From the NCBI GenBank assembly GCA_026636295.1, contig CP089455.1, positions 186,001-250,000 on the forward strand: a DNA stretch of 64,000 nucleotides, given 5' to 3'. Every line of letters starts with the position of its first letter. Position 1 is the first letter of the stretch. The position numbers and the translations under genes are program-made. Below are positions 29,479 through 38,438 of the stretch, piece by piece. The stretch is from Medakamo hakoo. Taxonomy: Eukaryota; Chlorophyta; Trebouxiophyceae; Coccomyxaceae. The notes under the pieces are model-generated. The model ran no database searches. It saw only the letters and a list, made by a program, of their open reading frames with translations, and had not been told where the DNA came from.

Positions 29479-30864
29479 CTACAGCACTGCGCCCACCATG
29501 CCCAGGCCGACGGCGGCGAGCGCCGCTCCCACCGCGGGCTCGCCGCCCGCGGTCGCCAGGCCGGCGGGGATGAAGAAGGCGCACAGCGCGCCCGCGCCCG
29601 CGCCCACGACCGCCAGCGACGCGGCCGCGTCCCGGACGACGAGCGCTACGGTGGCGGCCGAGAAGGTCAGCAGGGCTGTCGTCGCAAACCAGGCTCGCCG
29701 GGAGGACAGGGGGGCATGCGCCAGGGGCGGGGGTGGCGGCGGCGCGCCCTCGCCCCCGCCACCGTCCTCCAGCAGCGGCTCCGTCGGCTCGGCCGCCTCG
29801 CCCTCCCTCCCACCGAAGGCCACAGCCCACAGCCGCCCTGCCGCTTCCCGAGTGGGCCACATCATCAGAGGGAACATGGTCGCCAGCGCGGCCGCGAACG
29901 CGGCGCGGACGCCGGCCGCGGCCAGGGCCGCGCCGACCAGGGGCGTGCTCCCTCCACCACCACCACCGCCGACGGCCGGCGCGAGCGCCGCGGCCGTCCA
30001 CCCGTCCAGGACGTCGCCCTTCACGCTCGGGCCCAGCAGGGCGAGGGCGGGCAGGGCGACGGCGAGGTACGCGCCGCCGCATAGGGCCAGCGCCCACCGG
30101 ACGAGCGCGGCCTCGCGCGCCGGCGTGCGGTCGGCCAGCTCGGCGACCACGCACGGCGCCGTGATTTGCAGCACCATGGACGATGTGATGATGCCCGCCG
30201 CGGTCGCAGCGCCTTTAGCCACGGCCCAGGACGGAGGGGATGCGGCGGCGCCGGCTGCCCAGCCGCCCAGGGCCGCCAGGCGGTGCGGGTCGGGCACGCC
30301 CGGCAGCGCGTGCAAGGCGCCGCCGCCCTTCCAGCCCGCCCACGCCGTCAGGCCGAGCCCAATGGCAGCCCAGGCCACGACGGCGACAGCCCCAGCCCAC
30401 GCCGCCGCGGCCGAGTCGGCCAGGGACCGGGCCAGGGACAGCGGGAGGAAGACGCAGGACGCGAGCGCGGGGATCAAGACAGACCGGGTGCAGAGCAGCA
30501 CAGGCGGCCCGTGTCCGTGCCCGTGCTCGGGGCACAGGGCCGCGCCCTGGTCGGCGACCATGCCGCAGTAGACGACGAGCATGCCCCAGCCGAACGCCAG
30601 GGCCGCGGCGTCCAGCAAGGCGCCGCCCGCCCTGCCGTGGCGGCCGGAAGCCAGGACGGCCGCCTGGTAGGAGGGCGTGCGCGTCGCCCGCATCGCCCGC
30701 AGGACGACCTCCGTCGACGCGGCGGACGCGACGGTCAGCAAGGCCAACAGCGCTGTGGCGAGGGGGACGCCCAACGCCGCAAACACGGAGGGGAGGGCAG
30801 CCGTGCCGGCGCCGACCACGGATTTGGCCAGGAGGATGGCGGACGTGGGGAGGTCGGTTGCCAT
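29479..30864 (-). CDS. Amino acid/auxin permease family transporter (SLC38-like)
   Basis: A single exon gives 461 residues and ten to eleven hydrophobic helices. The start MATDLPTSAILLAKSVVGAG followed by TAALPSVFAALG is the classical first helix of the AAAP family, with the unwound GAG motif that binds substrate. TSSMVLQITAPCVVAELADR and the helix around VRAAFAAALATMFPLMMWPT fit helices 6 and 8. A Glu-rich, Pro-rich cytosolic loop lies before the last helices. The substrate (a neutral amino acid, or auxin-like) cannot be told. The gene ends 43 bp from the nucleoporin stop. Confidence 0.75.
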   Translation of the reverse strand: MATDLPTSAILLAKSVVGAGTAALPSVFAALGVPLATALLALLTVASAASTEVVLRAMRATRTPSYQAAVLASGRHGRAGGALLDAAALAFGWGMLVVYCGMVADQGAALCPEHGHGHGPPVLLCTRSVLIPALASCVFLPLSLARSLADSAAAAWAGAVAVVAWAAIGLGLTAWAGWKGGGALHALPGVPDPHRLAALGGWAAGAAASPPSWAVAKGAATAAGIITSSMVLQITAPCVVAELADRTPAREAALVRWALALCGGAYLAVALPALALLGPSVKGDVLDGWTAAALAPAVGGGGGGGSTPLVGAALAAAGVRAAFAAALATMFPLMMWPTREAAGRLWAVAFGGREGEAAEPTEPLLEDGGGGEGAPPPPPPLAHAPLSSRRAWFATTALLTFSAATVALVVRDAAASLAVVGAGAGALCAFFIPAGLATAGGEPAVGAALAAVGLGMVGAVL

Positions 30865-31216
30865 CGTTCGCGTGAGGGGCGACCGGCCGGAGGTTGAAAG
30901 AGGCGCGTGCGAGGGCGGCAGGCCGGCGCGACGTTTATTGGGGGGAGGAAGAGGGGCTTGTGCGCGGTCGCTGGGGCGTCTGCTCCGGCCTTTCTCAATG
31001 TGCGCGAGGACGCAATTCTTCGCAGCTGCCAGGTGACGCGGGCACAGCGGGAGAGAAAGGGGGGCAGCCTGTGTGTGCCGCGAGGCGGCGAACAAAGCCG
31101 TGCGAACGAAGGATGGAGTGACAGTGGCCAGCTCCGTCAGACGAGCAGCACTCTGCGTTTGCGCCCGGACGACGCCCCTCGCGACCAACGGCCCGCACAC
31201 CCGTCCCCTGCATACC
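30865..31216. promoter_or_regulatory. Divergent intergenic region
   Basis: The 352 bp lie between the starts of the amino-acid permease (minus) and the ketopantoate-reductase-like gene (plus). They hold both leaders and promoters. No gene is seen. Confidence 0.4.
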
Positions 31217-32675
31217 ATGCACGCCCGCGCCCTGGCAGCCGCCTCCTCGCCGCTGACCCTGCGCTCGTGCGGCACGCCCCCTCGTGCCCCGGCTGTGACT
31301 AGCTGCCACACCGCTCACGCGCCGGCCGTGCGCGCAGCTCCCTCCCGTCTTGTGACCGCTGCCGCCAATCAGGCCGCTCCCATGGCTCCACCTGCCGCGT
31401 CTGGGGTGAAGGACAGCCAGGTGCGTACGCTGGAAGCGATGGAAGTGGACGCATGGGATGGAAACCTCTGCGTCAGCGGGGGCATGCGCTACAAAGCGCG
31501 CACGCGTAGGAGAGTCGGACCGCCTCCCATTCCACCCCACAAACCTCTCACACACACGGGCCGCGCGCCTTCCATCCCACTCCACGCTCACACTCCAGCC
31601 CTTCATTATCATCGGCGGCGGCCGCGTCGGCGGCGCGCTGGCCGCCATGGGCGAGGCGGACGTGAGTTTTTTTTGGGGGGCAGAAGTCGTCGTGCCCCTC
31701 TTTTTCTTCTTTTCCTCCAGCCGGGCTCTGCCATCCCATGCCCGCCAGGGGGGTTAGGGTTGCATTGCTCGCCCTCAACGCCCATGCCCGCCCGCCCCCC
31801 CCTCCCCACTCCCACGCAGGTCATCGTCCGCCGGGGGGAGCCCGTCCCGCCCACACCGGCCGGCCCCATCATCGTCGCCACCCGCAACGACGCCCTGGCG
31901 GGCGTGGTGGAGGCCACCCCGCCGGCCCGCCGCCCCGACCTGGTCTTCATCCAAAACGGCCACCTCCAGCCCTGGCTGGACGGCGTGGGCCTGGGCGACG
32001 CCACCCAAGTCCTGGTCTACTTTGCCGTCGCGGCGGCGGGCGACGCGCCGACCGACGGCGTGACGGACGCCAACCCGGAAGGCCTGACGGCCGCGACGGG
32101 CAAGTGGGCGCGCGCGGTCGCGGCCCGCCTCAACGGCGCGGGGCTGGCGTGCAAGGTGCTGGACAAGGGCGAGTTCGACAAGGCCATGCTGGAAAAGCTG
32201 GTGTGGATCAGGTGAGTCGACGTGGGTGCGTGGGTGGACGGGCGGCGGCGGGTCGGGCGTCTCCCCCACCCTTCTGTGCGCGTGCATGGTTTTGTTCTCA
32301 CGCACGCACCAACCCCACCCCACCCAACCCCACACACCGCTCGACACTCTTCCCAGCGCTTTCATGCTGGTCGGCGCCAAACACGGCGGCATCACCGTCG
32401 GTGAAGTCGAGGCCGCCCACACGGCCGAAGTGAGCGCGCTCATTGAAGAAATCGCGGGCGCGGGCGCGGCGGACATGGGGCTGGCACTGGACGGCGGCGT
32501 CGTGACCCGGCTGACCGCCTACGCGCGGGCCGTGTCCCACTTCCCGACCGCCGTCAAAGAATTCGAGTGGCGCAACGGCTACTTTTGGGGGTTGAGTGAG
32601 AAGTCCAAGGCGGCGGGCAGGGCCGACCCGTGCCCGCTGCACTCGGCGCTGCTGAAAGAGGTCGGCGCGGTGTAA
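31217..32675 (+). CDS. Plastid NAD(P)-binding protein related to ketopantoate reductase/6PGDH fold
   Basis: There are four exons (31217-31420, 31599-31661, 31820-32211, 32357-32675), 325 residues. Exon 1 (MHARALAAASSPLTLRSCGT onward) is a transit peptide. Exon 2 encodes PFIIIGGGRVGGALAAMGEA, the Rossmann GxGxxG. Exon 3 has VATRNDALAGVV and DLVFIQNGHLQPWL, matching the N-G-x-x-x-x-x-L block of ketopantoate-reductase-like proteins, and exon 4 has AFMLVGAKHGGITVGEVE. Such plastid proteins exist in plants as uncharacterised 6PGDH-domain proteins. Residues that bind ketopantoate are not clearly conserved, so the reaction is left open. All splice phases agree; junction 3 makes a Ser codon. Confidence 0.75.
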
Positions 32676-32769
32676 ACGCGGGACGGGGTGGATGGGGGCA
32701 TGGGAAAAAGAGCCCCCCCCGTTTTTTTGTGCGTGTGGTGCCGTCCACTTTCTACAGCAGCCCCCCCCC

Positions 32770-33488
32770 CTAGGTCGCCGCCAACACCGCCACCGCCTGC
32801 TCGGACAGCACGCCGCCGTTGCCGTGCACGACCGCCACCCGCGCGCCCGGCACCTGCCGCAGCGCGCCCGCCCCGCCACGCAGCTGGGCGACCGCTTCCA
32901 CGACGGCAAACAGCGCGGGGGCGGCCCAGGGCGCGCCGCCGCCCAGCAGGCCGCCGTGCGTGTTGACGGGCCAGGCCGCGGCGGGGGCCGCCGCGCCCGG
33001 GCCGCCGCCGGGGTCGAGTAGGGCGGAGTGCGCGGCGGCGGCGGCCCGGCCCGCGGCCGTCAGGCGGGCGGAGAAGGAGGACGGAGGGGCGCCGCCGTCT
33101 CCAGCCGCGCGCAGGGCCGCCAGCCCCGCCAGCGCGGTGATGGGGTAGCAATCGTACGGGTAAAACACGTCGACGGCGCCCGCGTCGGCCAGGCCCGCGT
33201 CGGCGTACGCGGCGGACGCGGCGCGCTCGATGGCGGAGAAGGCGTCGTCGGACAGCGGGTGGGCGGGGGTGAGGGGGCCCGACGCCCGCCCGCCGCCGGC
33301 GATGCGCACGGGGCGGGGCGCGTCGGGCGCCACGGACGGTGCCGCACCCACAATGACGGCCGCCGCCCCGTCCGCCCTGCGCGCGCACTCCAGCAGCGTC
33401 GTGGCGGGCGCAATTTCACGGGACGCCGCCAGCACGCCGTCGGCCGTGAGGGGCGGGACGGGCGGCGGGTGGTGGTGGTGGTGAGCTC

Positions 33489-33519
<31 letters not shown>

Positions 33520-34146
33520 CGCCTCCCTCTTCCTCGCCGCATCCCTCGACGCCAGCCCGCCCGGGTGGCGCGTGCCGTGCAAGGCCGCCAGAGCGGCGTA
33601 CGCAGCAAGGTCGCCGCGCCGGACGCGGCCGCTCTCGACCGCCCAGGCCGCGACTTGGCCGTACCCGAGCGGGATGGAGGGCGAGGCCAGCGCCGGGTGG
33701 GCGGGCCCCGCCTCCGCGCCGCCGACGGCCGCGTCCGCCCGCTCCAAAAAAGCGGGAGTGGGCAGGGAGTGAGGCGAGACGGCGTCGCCCAGCACGACGG
33801 CGACGGCCGTCGCCGCGCCCGACCTGACGAGCGCCCGGGCTTCCAACAGGCAGGCCACGCCCGCGGCGCCGCACGCGTCCAGTGAGCGGACGAGCGGGAA
33901 CGGCTTCCCGCCGCCCCCTCCCCCGAGCCCGGCCGCCTGGGCCAAGCGGTGACCGGCGAGCGCGGCGCCGGGCGACAGCGTGGGAGCCGTGACCAGCGCG
34001 TCCACCGCCGACGCGGGCAGGCGGGCGTCGTCCAGGGCGCCCGCCAACGCAGACACGCACAGCGCGACCGCGCCGCGCGCGGGTGGCGAGGACGTGAGTG
34101 GCGTCGCAAACGCGCCCAGGATGAGGGCTGGTGGGGGGCGGGGCAT
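32770..34146 (-). CDS. Thiolase-like (SCP2-thiolase/acetyl-CoA acetyltransferase type) protein
   Basis: A single exon gives 458 residues. LRLDACGAAG-type thiolase nucleophile context is seen as SLDACGAAGVACLLEARALV (Cys92), followed by the usual sG-x-x-x-x-x-VLGDAVS. PLTADGVLAASREIAPATTL and DGAAAVIVGAAPS match the middle of the fold, and VDVFYPYDCYPITALAGLAA and WPVNTHGGLLGGGAPWAAPA the C-terminal half. The family's GHP motif, with a catalytic His, reads GAP here; AVVHGNGGVLSEQAV closes the fold. An internal Gly/His-rich loop is an insertion. The best fit is the SCP2-like branch that includes proteins without demonstrated thiolase activity. No clear peroxisomal targeting signal is seen. Confidence 0.75.
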
Positions 34147-34263
34147 GCTGGCCAGTGGCTCTGTGCGCGCACGCCCTGAGCGGGGCGGGGGCGCGTGTCG
34201 TGCGGGCGTCCGGGGCTGTGGCGGGCGGGCCGACGGGCCCGAAGAAGGAGCAAGTGGAGACGC
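34147..34263. promoter_or_regulatory. Shared 117-bp divergent spacer
   Basis: This is the smallest head-to-head gap in the window, between the thiolase-like gene (minus) and the cis-prenyltransferase (plus). It shortens or lengthens by 30 bp depending on which ATG of the latter is used. Confidence 0.4.
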
Positions 34264-35913
34264 ATGCTTTGGGCGGCGGCGCTCACTGCGGAGATGGTTG
34301 GCGCGGCGAAAGCAGCGGCGCCGCCGACGCTGGGCCCGCCCTCGCCGCCGCCCTCGGTCCCAGGCCCGCCATCCCCTGCCCCGCTTACTCCTCCACCAGA
34401 GCCCGAAGACGCGCCCGACGGCCCCGGGCCGTCGTCCGATCGGGAGGAGCGGCAGCCTTCCCTGCTCACGCGCGCGCGGACGCTCGCCGCCTCGCTCGCG
34501 CGCTCGGCCGCGACTGCCATCCTCCGGGCCGGGCCCATCCCCGCGCACGTCGCGTTCATCATGGACGGCAACCGGAGGTTTGCCGAAGGCATGGCCGTGC
34601 CCATTGCTGACGGCCACGCGGCGGGGTACCAAAAGGTGAGAGAGCAGCAAATTCGGTCGCGCGCACGCGCGGGGGTGCGCTCTCGACCTCTCGACCCAGC
34701 GACCACCTCTCACCTCCTCCTCTCCTCCGTCCGTCCGCCCGCCTCACGCAACCACACACAGCTCATCGACGCCCTGGACTGGTGCCTGGCCCTGGGCGTG
34801 CGCACGGTGTCCGTCTTTGCCTTTTCCGTCGATAACTTCAGGCGTCCCGCGCAAGAGGTGAGCGATTTGATGCGCCTGGCGGCCGACCGGCTCTCGTCCC
34901 TGGCCTCGCCCACCGGCCAGGGCGCCGCCCTCCTCGCCCGCTACGGCGTCCGCCTCCGCGTCCTGGGCGACCGCTCCCTCCTGCCACCCTTCGTCGCCGC
35001 CGCCGCCGACGCGGCCGAAGCGTCGACGGCGGGGCGGGACGGGGGCAAGGCGCTCAACATCTGCCTGGCGTACGCCGGCCGCGTCGAGCTGGCGGCCGCC
35101 GTCGACGCCGCGGCCGCGGAAGTGGGCGGCGGCGGGCGTGGCGGCGGCCCGCCCGCCTCGCTGCCCGCCCTGTTGGACCGGCACCTGTACACGGCGGGCG
35201 CGCCGCCCGTCGACTTGCTGGTGCGGTCGAGCGGGGAGGCCCGGCTGTCCGACTTCCTGACGTGGCAGGCGCGCGGCGCGGCCCTGGCCTGGGCCCGCCC
35301 GCTGTGGCCGGACCTGGGTTTCACGGACCTGGCGCGCGCCGTGGCGGCGTACCAGCGCGCGTCGCCTGCCCTGGCGGCGGTGCGAGCCGCGGCGGGCGTG
35401 GACGCGCCCCTCAGAGCGGACGCACCTCCACCGCCGACGGCCGCTGAGCCGGCCCAGGCGCCGGAGCCCGCGGCCGCGCCCGCTCCTCCTCCCGCCGCCC
35501 GCGCGCCCGTGGGCGTGCCGCGCCGCGTGCGTCGTGGGGGTGGTGGCGTCCCTGGCGCCACCGACGCGGCCATGGCCTGGGCCGCGCCGCCGCCCCGGCC
35601 TCCGCAGCCTCCGCCCCGCCGCGACGGCGGCGACGACGACGACGAAGACGACGACGGCTTCGATCCGGCCGACCCCACCCACCGGTTTGACCCGCAGTGC
35701 CCGTGCTGCCTGCCCGGCGTGTCCCGCCGGCGCGTCGTGGCTGTGTCGGCGGGCGGTGGGCTGAGCCTGGAGGAGGCGGCGCGGAAGGCGGCGCTGGAGG
35801 CGGCGACGCAGCCAGAGGGGCTGGAGGACGTGTTTGCGGCGAAGAAGGCGAGGGAGGCGGCGGTGCGCGCGGAGCTGGCACGGGCGCGTGCAGAAGCAGA
35901 GAAGCAGGCCTGA
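34264..35913 (+). CDS. Dehydrodolichyl diphosphate synthase-like cis-prenyltransferase with long C-terminal extension
   Basis: It makes long-chain polyprenyl diphosphate, the precursor of dolichol for ER glycosylation. Exons are 34264-34635 and 34762-35913, phase 0, giving 507 residues (another ATG is at 34294). HVAFIMDGNRRFAEGM carries the catalytic Asp101, SVFAFSVDNFRRPAQEV the second conserved motif, RYGVRLRVLGDRSLLP the third, and LLVRSSGEARLSDFLTWQ the substrate-binding Arg-Ser motif. These match animal DHDDS better than bacterial UppS. The enzyme core ends near residue 340. A tail of about 165 residues follows: Pro/Ala linker, acidic run, THRFDPQCPCCLPGVSRRR, then a charged helix ending in RAEAEKQA. 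The tail is not part of the family and is unexplained. Confidence 0.85.
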   Translation: MLWAAALTAEMVGAAKAAAPPTLGPPSPPPSVPGPPSPAPLTPPPEPEDAPDGPGPSSDREERQPSLLTRARTLAASLARSAATAILRAGPIPAHVAFIMDGNRRFAEGMAVPIADGHAAGYQKVREQQIRSRARAGVRSRPLDPATTSHLLLSSVRPPASRNHTQLIDALDWCLALGVRTVSVFAFSVDNFRRPAQEVSDLMRLAADRLSSLASPTGQGAALLARYGVRLRVLGDRSLLPPFVAAAADAAEASTAGRDGGKALNICLAYAGRVELAAAVDAAAAEVGGGGRGGGPPASLPALLDRHLYTAGAPPVDLLVRSSGEARLSDFLTWQARGAALAWARPLWPDLGFTDLARAVAAYQRASPALAAVRAAAGVDAPLRADAPPPPTAAEPAQAPEPAAAPAPPPAARAPVGVPRRVRRGGGGVPGATDAAMAWAAPPPRPPQPPPRRDGGDDDDEDDDGFDPADPTHRFDPQCPCCLPGVSRRRVVAVSAGGGLSLEEAARKAALEAATQPEGLEDVFAAKKAREAAVRAELARARAEAEKQA

Positions 35914-36037
35914 GCAAATGAGCGGCGTGAGAATGAGGGGGTGGGTGGGCGTGGCGTGCGTGCGGGCCTTGTTGAGAGGGAGCAGAAAAAAAAAATCTTT
36001 CACCGCCGCTCCCGCCCATCGCGGCGGGGTCCCCCCC

Positions 36038-37654
36038 TCACCCCTCTGCCACCCCGCTGCCTCCCATCTCCACCTCACGGCCACTTCGCCTCTCCCGCCT
36101 CCGCACGGCAGCCGTCCCGACCCCAAACACGACGCTCGCCGCCGTCACAACCGCCAGCGACGCGACGCCCAGCCACACAAACTGCGCCGGGCGGGAGAAG
36201 ACCAGGCACGCGGCCGCGGCGGCCGCGCCCAGCGCCGCCTGGGCCGAGGCCTGGACGCCGTTGATGGCGCCAAGCGCCTCGGCCGGCACGCGCTCCTGCA
36301 GCGCTTGGGACGCCGCCAGGTCAAACCCCCACAGGCCCGCGCGGGACAGGGCCAGGCCCGCGGCCAGGCCGCGGGCCGACCCGACGGTGGGCGCGGCCGC
36401 CGCCGCGATCAGGGCCGGGCCCAGGCACGCCCACTGGGCCGCCAGGCCCGCGCCGCCCGCCGCGTCCAGCCCGAAGCGGGCGCGGAAGGCCGGGTAGAGG
36501 ACGGTCGCGACCAGGCCCGCCAGCGCGCCCACCCCGCGCCACCCCGCCAGCTCGGCGGCGCCCAGGCCGCGCCACTGCAGGTACGCCGTCATCTGGGGGC
36601 CGAAGGACAGGACGGTGCAATACAGCAGGGCCAGGGCGGCCGCGGCGGGGAAGGCGGGCGCGGCCCGGTAGGCGGACAGGGCCGACCGGGCGCCGGGCTT
36701 GGGGGCCGCCGCGGCCGCCGTCGCTGGTGCAGCCCTGGACGCCACGCCGCCGCCCAGCCGGTCGGGCGCCGCGCGCTGGGCCGCCACCAAGAAAGCAAGC
36801 TGGGGCCAGACGACGACCGCGCCCGCGGCCGCGACGGCGAGCGTGCCCGCCGACGGACCCGCGCCGGACAGCAGCCCGCCCACGGCCGCGGGCGCGGCTA
36901 TGAGGGCAACCAGGTCAATGCGCCGCATGCCCGCGTTCAGGGAGGCCAGCGACGCAGGGTCGCCGTGGGCCAGGGCCGCCGTCCACTCTTTTTCCACAGA
37001 CAGCGTCGCGCCGGCCGCGCCGAGCGCGGCGCACGCCGCGGCGCCGATGGCGACGGCGCCCAGCCCCACGTTGAGCTTCGTCAGCCCGGAGCCCTGCGCG
37101 CCCCACTTGAGCGCGGCGAGCACGGTGCCGGCCGACGCGACGGTGCAGCCGGCTTGGAGGAGGACGAACCGGGTGGCGGCGGCCATGCGCGGCCACCTGT
37201 CCACGAGGCGGCCCAGGGCCGGGCCGCCGAGCGCCTGGGCCACGCTCTCCGCCAGGCCGAGCGCGGCGGGCAGGGCCAGGGAGTCGGGCGCCAGGGCGAG
37301 GAGGGCGAGCGCGGCACCAAACTCCCAGCCGCGGCCCAGGGTGGTGGACAGGGCGTGCGAACAGTACAGGCACCACCGGGCTTTCGCGGGCGGCGGCGGG
37401 GGCGCGGACGACGGCAGGTCGGGCGCGGTCAGTGGGTCGGCCGCGGATGAAGGTGATGGCGGGCGGGCGTCCGCATCTGCTGCGCCCGCGGGAGGCTGGT
37501 TTGGGTCTGGCGCAGACCGCAACATCCTTGGCCTCCTGGCCACGCAGGCAGAAAGGCGTGGAGGCCGCAGGCCGGGGCGGCGGGCCGGCCGGAGAGGCGG
37601 CGCGGAACGCATGAGTGCGAGAGCGACGCACCTCGAGCTACTGCAGTACATCAT
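36038..37654 (-). CDS. Ferroportin (SLC40/IREG) metal transporter, possibly plastid or mitochondrial type
   Basis: A single exon gives 538 residues from 37654, with another ATG at 37612. RWCLYCSHALSTTLGRGWEF is the ferroportin N-terminal motif (usually YxSHxLSxWGDRMW), and ESVAQALGGPALGRLVDRWP with VLLQAGCTVASAGTVL follow the first helices. NAGMRRIDLVALIAAPAAVG and GAINGVQASAQAALG are also diagnostic. About eleven hydrophobic helices are visible. The Arg/Pro-rich leader before residue 60 could be an organellar transit peptide, like the plant IREG3/MAR1 branch, but this is inference. Ferroportins export iron and related divalent metals. Confidence 0.8.
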   Translation of the reverse strand: MMYCSSSRCVALALMRSAPPLRPARRPGLRPPRLSACVARRPRMLRSAPDPNQPPAGAADADARPPSPSSAADPLTAPDLPSSAPPPPPAKARWCLYCSHALSTTLGRGWEFGAALALLALAPDSLALPAALGLAESVAQALGGPALGRLVDRWPRMAAATRFVLLQAGCTVASAGTVLAALKWGAQGSGLTKLNVGLGAVAIGAAACAALGAAGATLSVEKEWTAALAHGDPASLASLNAGMRRIDLVALIAAPAAVGGLLSGAGPSAGTLAVAAAGAVVVWPQLAFLVAAQRAAPDRLGGGVASRAAPATAAAAAPKPGARSALSAYRAAPAFPAAAALALLYCTVLSFGPQMTAYLQWRGLGAAELAGWRGVGALAGLVATVLYPAFRARFGLDAAGGAGLAAQWACLGPALIAAAAAPTVGSARGLAAGLALSRAGLWGFDLAASQALQERVPAEALGAINGVQASAQAALGAAAAAACLVFSRPAQFVWLGVASLAVVTAASVVFGVGTAAVRRRERRSGREVEMGGSGVAEG

Positions 37655-38099
37655 GGATGGAATGAAAGAAAAAACGTTTGTAAGGCGCCCGGTCCGCGCG
37701 CGCGCGCGCGTGTTCGCGCGCTTCCAAGCTTACATGCAGCTTTCTCATACGCACACACACACACACACACACGGACGTAAGCACACCTCATCGCCGAAAA
37801 ATAGGGAACTTTTTTTTCAGACATGGGAGGAAAGAGATTAAACGGGTCAGGGGAGGTGATGAGGCGGAAGGAAAACGCGCGGTGGTTGAGCACGCACGCA
37901 CGCACGCTCGCACGCCATCAACAAAAGGAATATGGTCGTAGGGAAGAAGGAGAAGGAAAGGCAAGGAAGGAGAGCGCTGTTTCTATTGATCGCGAAAACA
38001 CTCAAAAAAGGGGGGGAGGGGGGTGGAGGCCTTTGCAAAGGCCGCGGGAAGTGTTTGAAGGTATGATTTGAAGGGTCTGAAAGAAAATGCGGGGCCCTT
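37655..38099. other. Tandem intergenic region with CA repeat
   Basis: The 445 bp lie between the SBP gene's stop and the ferroportin start, both minus. They contain a CA run at 37752-37772 and a comparatively AT-rich block around 37850-38090. No gene is seen. Confidence 0.55.
37752..37772. repeat. (CA)n microsatellite
   Basis: About ten CA units lie upstream of the ferroportin gene. Confidence 0.9.
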
Positions 38100-38401
38100 T
38101 CACGCCTCCTCGTCATCCTTGACCGGCGACAGAGGCGGGGGTGGGGGCGGTGGTGGGGGCGGCGGCGGGGGCGCCGCCCCTCCGCCACCCGCAGCAGCAA
38201 CTCGCCCGCCCGCCGGCGCCAACAACCCACCCCGGCGCAGCAGGCGGCGCAGGTCGCCCGCAGCCGGGACGGGGGCCAGGGAGAAGGCGCGGCGCTCCAG
38301 GGCGGCGGGGCCGGGCGGGGAGAAGGCGGTCGCCGCGGCGGCGGTCGGCGCGGCCGTCGTGGCCGCCGGTGCGTCGCTGCCGTCGCCGCCAAGGCCCAAG
38401 C

Positions 38402-38438
<37 letters not shown>

